Source: Sanguinoderma infundibulare (lineage: Eukaryota > Basidiomycota > Agaricomycetes > Polyporales > Polyporaceae). From it: DNA of 59,077 nt. Position 1 is the first letter of the stretch. Each line of letters begins with the position of its first letter. Shown piece after piece: positions 20,343 through 31,086 of this stretch. Both the position numbers and the translations under genes were made by a program. The notes under the pieces are model-generated. The model searched no databases and was not told the DNA's origin. It worked only from the letters and a program-made list of their open reading frames with translations. Location: positions 1 to 59,077 of the forward strand of contig JAVLRN010000023.1 in NCBI GenBank assembly GCA_032821775.1. The letters are read 5' to 3'.

Positions 20343-21949
20343 ATGGACCAAAAAACGGCCTCAATGACGACGGAAAGCCATGCCGACTTTGTCGACCTCA
20401 CGATCAAGTTCATCGGCGCGTCTGGGCTGCCAAAGATGGACGTTGTGGGCTCCGCGGACCCCTATTTCATCGCGAAATTGGGCGACAAGCTATCATTTGT
20501 GTACGTTCCACGTTTCATGGAAGGTGCCCATTGTGCCTCTGCACTGAGCGATTCTCTTGGAATACGCGGTGTAGCCGAGGGTCACCGTTGATCTGGCTCC
20601 AATCTCGATCACTTACCGTCGCGTGTTGTTTGCAGATCGACGGTGAAGCCGAATACGCTTTCCCCCCGTCCCAAATGCCGCCATCCTCACGGTGGAGGTC
20701 AGCAGCGTCACGGACGATCACATCGGAAAATTCTCTTTATCAATCGCTCCTGGCGCGAAGGAATGCACCGTCGAGAGCATCGCCATCCGAAAAAATCGGG
20801 GCACATTTTGGCTGAACGTAGGCCGCATCCTCACGCGACGTAGGACGATGGTACTGACTGACTCCCAATTAGATCGAATCCACGCCGTCGACGGATCATA
20901 AGGCGGAACGCAGGCAGTACGTCTTCGACGGCCCCATCCGCTTCTCCCGCCACTTCTCTCCGACCGTCGGTCTGCTCACGAACCTCAACGACGCTCGCCT
21001 GTATTCGACATGGAAGATGTACATCAAGGGCGTCCGCATGTTCTTCGGCGACACGGTGCAGAACTGGAACACGAACTACAAGGCCGCCCAGGCCATCTTC
21101 CAGGGCCCTACCTCCATCGCGTTGCGTTCCACTATCCAGGCCGGCCACCGCATGCTCTACGCGCGCTCGACCGCGAACGCGTTCGGGGTCATCGACGGCC
21201 CAGAGGACGTCTTCCGCCTGCTCCTGCACGGCAGCGTCGGCATCGGGACAGACAGCGGCTCCGTTCCATCCGGCACTCCTGGGCACTCGAGCCGCCTGCT
21301 CCCCACCCTGGCGTCAGCGATGAGTCCACGCGCGACCGCTTCCAGCGCGAGCGCGAGAGCGAGAGCGAGTACGAGCGCGCCGTCGCCGTCGCCGTTCGCA
21401 CACCGCGTCAAGCCCGCAGTGTACACTTCCGTCATCGCCGTCGACGACGACTCGTTCCGGTTCTCCTAGACCGGCGCCGCCTTCTTCGTTGACTTTGCCT
21501 CCAAGCACGCGCTCCACGCCAACTGCGCCCCCGCCGTGCGCTACTCGGGCGAGTTCCACCCGCGCCCCGCCGGCGGCTGGGAGAACTTGACGGACGACAT
21601 CCCGGACGAGCGCGTCCAGTGGGAGCTCGTGATCGACAACAACAGCGGCACGTACAGCCCGGACCCGCTCATGCTGCCCGACCTCAAGGAGCTGCTTGAG
21701 TACAACTTTCCCGGGTTCACCATCCACGCGTGGGACCGCGAGGACCCGCGGCTGGTGCACAGCCGCGAGGCATGCAGGGCGTACGCGCTGGACAAGCGTG
21801 GGGTGCGCCAGGAGGAGCTGCAGCCGCATGCCGCGCCGGACCAGCAGACGCTCTCGCAGTCAGCACAGACAGGCGGTGGCGGACCGGGGCCTGTGGACCG
21901 GCTCCACGGTGCTGCGGGCACGACTGTGGGCGAGGCGGTCGAAGCTTGA
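20343..21949 (+). pseudogene. C2-domain protein gene, damaged (unit 1)
   Basis: Exons are 20343-20500, 20636-20817 and 20873-21949. Exon 1 starts MDQKTASMTT and contains DLTIKFIGASGLPKMDVVGS and ADPYFIA, the first strands and the Asp-containing loop of a C2 fold (Ca2+/phospholipid binding). Exon 2 has STVKPNTLSP, loses frame near 20675, then continues ILTVEV and DDHIGKFSLSIAPGAKE; the NDKDVG loop Asp residues seen in unit 2 are deleted. Exon 3 holds the family's long C-terminal region (YSTWKMYIKGVRMFFGDTVQ, AGHRMLYARSTANAFG) and is cut by TAG at 21468-21470. The rest of the frame continues to 21949. Similar C2 proteins of unknown role are common in agaricomycetes. Not functional as read. Confidence 0.68.
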
Positions 21950-22432
21950 CGCCTCAGGAGTCAGGTCTTCTGAAGGGATTGGCGTGGAGTCAGTCAGAGA
22001 GCTGAGATGTCTTGAGAAGAGTCGTGCACAACTGCAGAGTGGTAATTATAGGTCTCGAGGTCACTGTAAACTTAATAACGTGCTCCTCCTTACTCGCGAG
22101 TCGCCCCGCGACTCTGCTGTACATGGGTCCAAATAATATGTATACCTGCTTTTGAACTTTGCACCGAGGCACGCTCCTGATTGGGTGTCATATTCCTCGG
22201 ATAGGCTGTCTTCTCAACAGACACCTGGGGCCACCACTCCGAGTCCCGGGGATTCCACTCGAGCGCGCCCAAATCGCCGTGTTTAACGTTGCACGCGGCG
22301 AGGTCGTAACTTACAGTCGCGTCCTTTGTGCGAGGAACAACTGCCGCGCTCGTCCCGCCAAGCCGCATCTCTCGACGAACTGCGGCGTCGCAAGGTCTCG
22401 CCGCGTTCCTGACAGTGAAGCGATCGGTGCGC
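21950..22432. other. Unit tail spacer (unit 1)
   Basis: No supported gene. The tail has type-specific sequence: type A ends gcaaggtctcgccgcg...gatcggtgcg, type B (40050-40524) ends ccaagggtctcaccgcg...gatcgatgcg. Unit 3 equivalent is 58101-58583. Confidence 0.5.
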
Positions 22433-22863
22433 TACAGGCCCACGTTTAGAACGATCCAGGTTCACGCACACGTCCACAGCAATCAAGCACCACTATCATC
22501 TGAACACGCAATGAAGATCAGGTAAACAAAACCGAGGCCACGGGCCCACGGGCGGGCAGAAGTCCACATTGCATTTACTTACAGTGCGAAAACATACGGA
22601 CGCGGAGAAGGGAATAGATGAAAGCAAGGGTATGCGCTGCGGAAATCGACGGACTATGACAACACGTAATAGCTACACAAGGGGGTGGGATCGCATGGGG
22701 GACTTAGTATAGTACACTGTTGTCTTCCAGCCTATGGATACAGTGCGCGACGTGGGTATGGGCGCGGAGAGGGAAGACGAGGTACGAGATTAGGTCAGCG
22801 ACAGGAAAACTAAAGTAGATAGTGATAGGCGCGGCGCACCATTTTGCTCAGAGGAACGGCAAG

Positions 22864-25146
22864 TCACAGCTCCATGTCATAGTCTTCGTCCTCTTCCGAA
22901 CCCGAGGACATCAGCAGGACATCTTCGGCAGAGACACAGCGGCGCAGGCCCGTCGTCGGTCTCGGCACGGGAGACACGGGTGTAGGGGCCTTGTTCTCCA
23001 GCGGGCGACTCCGATCGCGGCGTCGCAGCACCATGTGCGCGACGAGGTGCGCGATCGTCTTCGTCCACCCCTTGCCTCCACCAACGAGCGGCGGCAGACC
23101 CTCCATAGGCGACATCGGGGCGTGCATCTTGAAGTCGAGCAGGGCCCCGATCTCCTTGGACCGTTGTTTCTGCAGCTTGCGCGTACGATGCGCCTCAGCG
23201 CGCATGTCCATGAGGGAGTGCAGCTCGCGCTTGCGAAGGCGCTTCTCGGTAGCATCGAGTACGACTGGGTCCGTGTCCATCGCATCCGGGTCGGAGTGCG
23301 CTGGAGGCAGCAGTGAGCTCGCGACCGCGGTAATCCGCTCGCCCAGCTCAGCCTCGGCCATGCGTGCCGCACGTTCCTCGGCCAGAGCGTTCTTGCGAAG
23401 AGTGCGGAGGGCGAGGAATTCGTCGACCTCGACGTTGGCCGATTCCGGATCCATTTGGATGTCAAGGAACCCAAAGTCATCCTCGTCGGGCGATGGGGAG
23501 CGCGCAAGTGGCGGATCCGACTGCAGGAACAAACCGAGACCGGCCTGAGGCTCCGGCGCACCGCCAAGAAGCGAGGGCGAGATCGTCTCCATAGGGGGTT
23601 CCGGAAACATGGAATGATCCTCGTCGTCGAACTCGGGGAGAAGGGTATGTGGGGAGTGCGGAGAAGCCGGAGGCTCTGCCGTATCGTCCATGTCAAGAAT
23701 GTTCATATGGGGAGATCGCGGCACGGGCGTAAGGCATACGTCCCCATGGGGGAGTGTGGGGTCGTGAAGGTCGTTGAGAGGTCGTCTGCGAGGAGATGGT
23801 GGTGGCAACTCTGCAATGTCACCGTCCTCGGAAGGCATCACAGTGTCGGAGTATTCAGAGTCGAGATCCGCAGACTGGGGACGCAGGAGGGACGAGTGGG
23901 AGAAGGGGAAGAAAGGATCGTGGTCCTCCGGAAGAGGTGCGGACGGGTTCGAGGCCGATGGCTCACCAAAGGACGGTTGGCCGTGGAACCAATGGGGAAC
24001 GCGTTGGCCGAAAGGAATCTCGACAGGCGACAGTGGAGAGGGCTGTTGTACGGGTAGCGCATGATGGAGAGGAAAGCCAAGCGACGAGTCGAGTCCGGGC
24101 AGCTCAAGAGAAAGCCCGATAGGCTTCGGAGAGGACGGAGGGGAAAGTACGTCGACCAACGTATGGCTGGGGCTGTACGTCCAGTCCATAGCAGAGCCGG
24201 AAACCGAATCCGTGGGGCTAATCGGAGAGATGAGAGCGTCGGAATGCCCGCTACTTCGACCGCCACCATGAAGGCCAGGCAGGAAGCCATCCAAGGACGG
24301 CATCTCCATCGACAGACCCTCGTCCATATTCAACGGCGAATGAGGAACCCATACCGAGGTCGGCTCGATCAAGGTGTAGCCACCTTGAGAGCCGGCGAGC
24401 TTGCGGTCATCCTCGCATCCTCCCTGCGACCCAAACTCTTCGTATCCAGAATCATCACGTACCGGCGGGAACAGTGGCGCGCCTGGACTCCCGTCCTGCA
24501 GATCTTCTCTATACCTCCAGCTCTCCACCCCATGCTCTTGATCGTGAACCTGACCTGCATCCGGCAGCTCCGATGTACGGACAAGTACGGTGGGCGGCGG
24601 GGATAACGGCGCCATGTGTCGGGCGCCATCGTGTGACATGTTCTCATGGACGACTTGTTCTCGAAAATGCGAGCACTCTTGCTTGTGTGGGTATTCTCCA
24701 GAGACGTCAGGAAGGGGAACTGTCGATGCAAGACCGCCGTCGGTCAACGGGGGCGATGGATAGACCGGGTGGGGTGGACGATGTTGATCGCAAGGCGGGG
24801 TGGATTTGGCGCGTAAATCCAGTTGGGCTGGAGTGTCGAGGTAAGAGGGACCAGGCCGGGAGAGCTTCGCGATGTTGCATAGGTGTGGCGGAGTTCGCCA
24901 CGGTTGAAAGGATGAATGGGTAGAAGAAGTTGGGAGAACAGAAGGGCGCGAGCTGGAAGGAGCCTGGTCGTCGGGGCGTGCCCTGCACGTACGCATTATA
25001 ATGGCGTTGTATGGTGCGGTCGCTGGAGGGACAGGGAACACAATGAGCATGCTTTGTAACCGCGGTAGCTTGCTCGCTGGCAGTAACGAGCGCTTGTGGG
25101 AAAGCGATGGGGAGAGGGATTCAGAAGCTGGGGACTTGGAACTCAC
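22864..25146 (-). CDS. 760-codon intact ORF, unknown function (unit 2)
   Basis: The encoded protein is identical to that of units 1 and 3, although it sits in the type-B unit whose right two-thirds has diverged. All overlapping alternate frames also match unit 3, so the DNA is essentially identical too. One substitution (g to c) lies upstream near 25351. Domain description as for the unit 1 copy. Confidence 0.65.
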   Translation of the reverse strand: MSSKSPASESLSPSLSHKRSLLPASKLPRLQSMLIVFPVPPATAPYNAIIMRTCRARPDDQAPSSSRPSVLPTSSTHSSFQPWRTPPHLCNIAKLSRPGPSYLDTPAQLDLRAKSTPPCDQHRPPHPVYPSPPLTDGGLASTVPLPDVSGEYPHKQECSHFREQVVHENMSHDGARHMAPLSPPPTVLVRTSELPDAGQVHDQEHGVESWRYREDLQDGSPGAPLFPPVRDDSGYEEFGSQGGCEDDRKLAGSQGGYTLIEPTSVWVPHSPLNMDEGLSMEMPSLDGFLPGLHGGGRSSGHSDALISPISPTDSVSGSAMDWTYSPSHTLVDVLSPPSSPKPIGLSLELPGLDSSLGFPLHHALPVQQPSPLSPVEIPFGQRVPHWFHGQPSFGEPSASNPSAPLPEDHDPFFPFSHSSLLRPQSADLDSEYSDTVMPSEDGDIAELPPPSPRRRPLNDLHDPTLPHGDVCLTPVPRSPHMNILDMDDTAEPPASPHSPHTLLPEFDDEDHSMFPEPPMETISPSLLGGAPEPQAGLGLFLQSDPPLARSPSPDEDDFGFLDIQMDPESANVEVDEFLALRTLRKNALAEERAARMAEAELGERITAVASSLLPPAHSDPDAMDTDPVVLDATEKRLRKRELHSLMDMRAEAHRTRKLQKQRSKEIGALLDFKMHAPMSPMEGLPPLVGGGKGWTKTIAHLVAHMVLRRRDRSRPLENKAPTPVSPVPRPTTGLRRCVSAEDVLLMSSGSEEDEDYDMEL

Positions 25147-25496
25147 GATGGTCGTCTTGAGCGAGTTACCAAGGCATGATTCGGTGCGAGGGACAGCAAC
25201 TCAGAGACCAACGAGGACGAGCGGCAGGACGAGACGAGGGCCCAAGCTCGAGTGTGCGACTGTGTGCGCATGGGGTTGGCGATCGGGTTGGAAGTGGTGG
25301 AGACGGCGAGGGCGGCGGTGGGCTGGTCGTGCCATGGTCGACGTTAGCTTCCAGTCTGAGCTTTGCCGCGCGCGGGGCTCGATCGGGGCGTGTCACACGC
25401 GCGCGTGCCGTGACATGTCGTGTCCGGGCAGATCGCGATCTCGCGTCGCTTGGCACACAGAAAGTGACCGCGACAAGCCCTTGACTCTGTCACTGC

Positions 25497-25819
25497 ACAG
25501 GAAGGCGGACTGAGTACAGGGGAAGGCGGACTAGGTACAGGGTAAGGCGAACTAGGTACACGGGAAGCTCAGTAGGAGCACAGGAAGGCGGACTAGGTAC
25601 CTCACTATGTACAGGAAGGCGAATTAGGTACAGGGGAAGGCGGACTAGGTACAGGGTAAGGCGAACTAGGTACACGGGAAGCTCAGTAGGAGCACCGGAC
25701 TGCGAACTAGGTACCTCACTATGTACAGGAAGGCGAATTAGGTACAGGGTAAGGCGAACTACGTACACGCAAAGGCGAACTACGCACACGCAAAGGCGAA
25801 CTACATACAGGGAAGCTCA
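25497..25819 (+). repeat. Minisatellite, 114-bp period (unit 2)
   Basis: Same monomer order and copy number as in unit 1, with no difference seen. Minisatellites usually change copy number quickly, so this supports recent homogenisation of this segment. Confidence 0.9.
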
Positions 25820-26222
25820 TAGGGGTACTAACACAGGGCAAGTTTCTAGGACTACCGCGCACACAACCGTATGGGAGCCGTCAACTCATCCGCTCGACAA
25901 GTCCATCGGTATCAAATACTCCACTGTACACAAGTCAGTCCCGACCCGCAAACGACACTTACTCCGGCCTCGCCGTTGGTGGCCCCGCCGGCCATCGCCG
26001 CCGTAGCGGAGGATGAGCGGCAGCCTGGGCCGCAGCATGGACGAGGAGCAAGTCCTCACGGCTTGCTGCCACCGCCGCGGGCGAAGGTGGCGAAAACTCC
26101 GAAGAAGCCCGCTGGGAGAAAACCGGTCACGAAGAAGGCGAAGACAGAGGTGAAGGCGAAGGTGCAGGCAAAGGCAAAGGCACAGGTGAAGGCAAAGGGG
26201 AAGGCGAAAACGAGGGCTACGG

Positions 26223-27034
26223 GCGGATGGTGAACGTGAACCGATCGAAGACGCCGCCAGGTATCGAGTCGAGATACTTTGCCCTGACATCGCTCGTCGT
26301 CTGCCAGTAGTCGACCGTGAGGCGGCCGGCGAGCCACTTTTCGAAGGCGATGTTGCGCACGCGCACGCGGCCGTTGGGGAAAGACCGTCTTTGGAAAGAG
26401 CAAGCCCCTCGAGGGCGACGTCGGCGTCCGCACGTGGCGCGGCGGGCATATTGGTGACGGTCATGGTGAGCATCTTCTCTTGCTCCGCAACGTTCTTCGG
26501 GCCAAAGATGAGACTGGGCAAGTCGCTTTCCCTGCCGCTCGTGTCTGTCGGGGAGCCCTCGCGAGAGATGGTCAGGGGCTTCTGTTCGGCCACGAAGAGC
26601 TTGACGTGCTCCAAGCGGGCGTAGAAGTGGACCGACTTCATCTGCATGCTCGCCTCGCTCTGTGTCGACGGCATGCCAGTCACGACAGACAGATCGAGAG
26701 GCTCACCAGACTTCTTCCGCGCCGTCTTCGCAGAGTCGAAACGCGGTGCCGAAACCGCACGGGCGCCGTCCGCGCGGACCATTGGGCGTGTTGAGGGTTC
26801 CTGTGGCGCGGACGGCTTATCCTGCGGGACGCCGTGTGCGTTCGGCTTCGGTGTGACGAGCGAGATGCGCGCACGGGGCGTGTCGTCCGCGGCGGTGTCG
26901 TTTGCTGTCGCAGCCCGTGCGGGAAACGGGACGCTGCGCGCGGCGGTCTTCGCGTGCAGGACGGCGGGGGTAGGGGTGGAATCAGCAACGACAGAGGTGA
27001 CGGCGAAGGTACTGCATGTCCCTCGCGTCGACGG
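26223..27034 (-). pseudogene. CBM21 PP1 regulatory subunit-like, broken (unit 2)
   Basis: Same frameshift and premature stop as in unit 1. One coding-frame substitution is visible near 26934 (Asn to Ser on the minus reading). Confidence 0.6.
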
Positions 27035-27107
27035 ACATCCAACCTTTTGCCGGTCGAAAATTGCACGCCCGTGTCCCTTGCGCGCCTTGGATCCTTTTTC
27101 GTCAGGT

Positions 27108-27659
27108 GCTGGCCGAACGCGATCTGCGAGAGCTGGACCCACACGTCCGCCGGGTACGAAGGTTCGTTGATGCTCTGCACACGCCCGGACGCTATAATTA
27201 AGTCAAGGCCGTGGATGCCGGGAGGTGGCAAGCGCGACGCACCTTATGGGCGAGCATGAGCGCTCCCATCGCGAGCCGTTCGCAGACAAAATCCCCCGTG
27301 TCCTAAGTATCCAGTCGCATATCCGAGAGATAGACGATAGCCATTAGAATGGTGTGCGCGTCGAGAAGGCCGCGGGTGATGTAGTCGGTGACGCAGCGCA
27401 TGAGGACGAGGGTCTTCAGCTGGAACGCTGCCGTATACCGCCACGCGATTATGACGCGCGCGACCGCAGCGATGAGCACGTCGACAAAATATTCTGGCAG
27501 TCGCAGTGTAAGCACACGTACAGCACGCCACACTGCGCCACGCACCGATGACACCACAGTTCACTTCAGTGCTGACCATCTCCAAGACTTTCGTGTTGAG
27601 GAATGCAGCAGGTACGAGGCTTGTCGGTTCGTTCATGTTCAGAAGACTGGCTATGTCGA
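27108..27659 (-). pseudogene. Cyclin-like remnant (unit 2)
   Basis: Same order of pieces and the same internal TAG as in unit 1. Confidence 0.4.
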
Positions 27660-29195
27660 AGAAAACAGAGGAGAGCACCGCGGCGGTGGCGCAGGCAGAG
27701 GGAGAGGCGAAACTCAATATGCAGTGGAGTAAATGAGGTGGACCCCGGCTCTTTAAGTATGAGGGCAGAGGCGGTGGAAATATTCGCGAGAAAACTGTAG
27801 GAAGACGCTGCGGCGCTGCGACAGGAAGGCAGGCGAGGCCTGAGGCGGTGGATATGTGGTATGCTGCGGTACTCACACGTTCTTTAGATGAAACCGACGG
27901 CAAATCGGCCTTGCCGCGCATCACGTAGGGCGGGGAAGATTTCGTGCGTAAACTGGTTGAGCTGTGCGCCCCAATCGCGATCCTTCAGCTCTGCGCGTGA
28001 CACCATCAAACGACAGAACGCACCAATGAGCCAAAGCCTCTGCCTAACGCACCCCAGATCAAGACCGGCATCAAGACGTCTCGCCATTGTGTGCCGCATG
28101 CTGATATGGAGGAGAGGGATCACGTCAGAGCAGGACCGTACATGAGGATACCCCGTGGGGGCCTAACACGGGGAGCGAGCGATGTGTACAAGGTCGCCGG
28201 ACTTGCATCAACCAATGTCGTCGTAGCCGACCTTGTGGACATCCGCCTACTCGCCTGTGTACGGAACAACTCTCTGCAAAAAAAGAATGGTCAGAATCAA
28301 GCTAATCCGGACGACATCATCCACGAACCATCGTAGACGATGGCAATCGCCCAGACCTCGAACGGATGGCCACCATTGCCAGGGGAGCTGCCTGCTTCCT
28401 CGACAAAGCCGGAGAGTCGGAGAGCAATCTTCGAAAAATGGGCGGGGGAAGTGGCCTGGGAGCGGTGTGCACCAGAAAAGTCAACGGAAGGCCGGGACGG
28501 AGTGTGGGCCCGGGCATCCGGGAGCCAGAGGCCAGAGAGGCTCGAGCGAGCTCACAATCGCTGCTCGCTGCTCGCTGCTCGACTGCTCGACAGCCGCAGA
28601 GCCACGTCCAACGGGTCAGACGCGGACAACTCCGAGACGTTCTGCGGAAGATCGCGGTCATCCACGCGAGCGGGCCGGGAGACTTGGAAAACCACGGCTC
28701 AGGGGAGCTCGACAGCGGCCTCCGATAACGACTCTGAGGAGGGCCCGAAGAGAACTAAGGGATATGGATGGAACGAAAATAAGTTAACGTGCCACAGAGT
28801 TTACAAATAGGCACCGCTCACCTGCGCATATACTCGCCGGGATCACCCCCAATCGACACTACACCGAATCCGAATAGAGCTACGCGGGACTGTACGCGAA
28901 GCATGGAGGGTGGTGAGCTCCTGCATCATGCGCTCGTTCTGGTCCTGCTTGTCAGCGTCTGCGTAGACGGTCTCAGCATGCTGGCATATCCTGGCGGGTT
29001 GCAGGCGATGGGAGTGGGGAGAAGAGAGAGACGTGTCGAACGTCCAAAGCGGTGCCCGCAAACTGCCGAGAACAGATCAGTCCCAGCGCTCGAGGGTCGA
29101 GTGGGCTGCAATCGACTTGCAATCGACTCACCGTGGCTCAGGTGTCCACAAACAGTCTCATCGTCATTGTTCTGCACCGTGCATCGTACCGTCGC

Positions 29196-29354
29196 TCAAA
29201 CGTGCCCAGGAACAGCCGACAGCGGGTACTCCTCCTCCACAAGCTTGATCTCATCCCCGGTTGGCTTCATGTCGAGCGAGCCCAGGATGTCCTCGAGGTT
29301 CGCGAGGCTGGTTGTGTTGATGATTGGCACAGTGATGTGCGGCTTCGAGCGTGG
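29196..29354 (-). pseudogene. Aldo-keto reductase, C-terminal fragment (unit 2)
   Basis: Same fragment with substitutions (LGSLDMKPTGDE, EEYPLSAVPGHV) and the same natural stop. Confidence 0.6.
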
Positions 29355-30146
29355 ATGGCTTGGACGATGAGCATGTGAGGAGGATGTGTAGCAGGGCAGA
29401 GAGGATGTTTGTGGAGACGGGAAGGAGGAGAATGGGCAGGTGGGCGAGTGACGGGATGGATGGACAGCGGAAATTGTTGACTCTGACATCTGCCCACCAA
29501 ATATCCAAGTCAGTTACCCGAGAGATATTACAGTGATATGGGAAACCCACCGGCAGCGCGGACACGGAGGCCATCTTCGCTATGGACCCTGACAACACAA
29601 TTGGATTTGCGACCGATAGAATTTTTGGCACCTCGAACTGCAGCAAATGGGACAATTTTTGGCTGGAATTTTCAGAGCATGGGTCAGCAGGACGTCAGCA
29701 CAATGTACACCGCTGTGCATACAATGACACAACATGGGCAGAAAGCGAGCAGCTCACCTGTCGAGGTTGGGTGGTTCTGTTGCAGGGGAAAAGCGGTCAG
29801 TGAAGGTTCTCCAAGTCCCGCAGCTTCCACGAACGGTTTCTGATACATCGACAATGATTAATGAAGGTTAACGTTAAGTGCGAGCAGATGGACTCGAGAC
29901 GCGCCGCGCCACCAAGCTCGAGACGCCTGCACCTGCCATTCTAGGAAGCCAGTCATGAATCATGCGTCATCCCCTCGGCTTGCTCTTGACCACCACAACC
30001 GCTTCACCATCTGCCACGCTCACGGCGGCCATTCGCATATACTTGATGATTTGTGACACTCTCGCCTGCTTGTGTCTCGTCATCAGAACGAGACTCTCGG
30101 CTACTACTAGCTACTTGATACTGCGTCGCGATCCGCCTCGTTCTCG

Positions 30147-30617
30147 CTAGAGCTCCGCCTCTGCCTCATCAATCTCGCCATCTTCACCGTCCGAGTCAAG
30201 CAAAAGCTTCGGAGTCTTTGGGCCGTTCTTCGGGTGCCTCAGCGTGAGGCCGAACGGATTTGTCTTCGGGCGGGCGCGACCGAGGCCGATGTCGTTCCGC
30301 CCAAACGGTCCCCAGCAGAACGGAGCCGGGAGAACTGGCAGCGTACCCGGCAAGACCGCATCTGGGTTACGACGGGCGAGGTCGATGTCCTCGTCTGTCG
30401 CTGGCTCGAAGCGGAGAATACCAACGTCCCAGAGCGCGAGGAGGAAGCGCAGGGCGGGCTGCCCGCCGGGAATCGCGCTGGGGTCTGCGAATGGTATGTT
30501 CGCGTACGTCGGCCATGAACGAAGATGGTGGCCGCTGCGGACGACGACACCAAGGGCGTAGCCCTTTTTCGACCAGTGCATCTTCGCCTTGGGATTCCCG
30601 GTGAGTTGTCCTTGCAT
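30147..30617 (-). CDS. 156-codon hypothetical ORF (unit 2)
   Basis: The protein is identical to units 1 and 3. The nucleotide changes inside it (gactgcgtctgg to gaccgcatctgg, and gtcgccgg...gcggagg to gtcgctgg...gcggaga near 30358-30417) are silent in this frame. That is unusual for the diverged part of unit 2 and argues that the frame was constrained when the changes arose. Confidence 0.48.
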   Translation of the reverse strand: MQGQLTGNPKAKMHWSKKGYALGVVVRSGHHLRSWPTYANIPFADPSAIPGGQPALRFLLALWDVGILRFEPATDEDIDLARRNPDAVLPGTLPVLPAPFCWGPFGRNDIGLGRARPKTNPFGLTLRHPKNGPKTPKLLLDSDGEDGEIDEAEAEL

Positions 30618-31086
30618 GCCTTGTCAGACAGAGTCGCGCTTTGCATGGATTGAAAAGTACGTACTGAGCTTTCCTGTCGCTTTTTCCCTGAGCGCGCCCT
30701 TGAGCTTTGCAAGGGCAGTCGAGTACGCCCGTTCATGTCCACACGGACTCGCAGGGTTCGCAGCATGGTCTCGAACGGGAGGCATGGTGTACGTGCGCAC
30801 AGACAGAGTGAGGAGGTTAACTTTGAAGATGATAGTGCACTGCTGTAAGTGTATCGAATAAATCCGAGGCCTTTTGGCCACGATATGTTGCGATCACAGC
30901 GCCCGTCAGACGCACTCCCTCATGAAACAGTTGGGGCTCATCCGGAAATCTTTTGGTGTACCTCATGGCCGTTCGACAACCCCCGAAGTTCATCCTCCAC
31001 CACACGCCAGATATCTTATTCCTGATCCCAAAGTCTCTCCACCATGTAACCGCATTTCCTGCCCACTGACGATCCCAGTGCTCTAC

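Larger units (their letters stand above)
4391..22432 (+). repeat. Tandem macro-repeat unit 1 (type A, 18,042 bp)
   Basis: The unit is delimited by the phase marker tacaggcccacg, which recurs at 4391, 22433, 40525 and 58584. The limits are arbitrary phases of a head-to-tail array, not recognised element ends. Unit 1 is 17 bp shorter than unit 3 because of an indel near 4690-4710, and has a few head-specific substitutions up to about 4985. After that its offset to unit 3 is constant (36,151 bp) with no difference in any stretch I compared. Confidence 0.95.

Noticed and set aside
4391..22432. Unit as a ribosomal DNA repeat
   Set aside because: No rRNA-like sequence was recognised; the content is protein-coding remnants.
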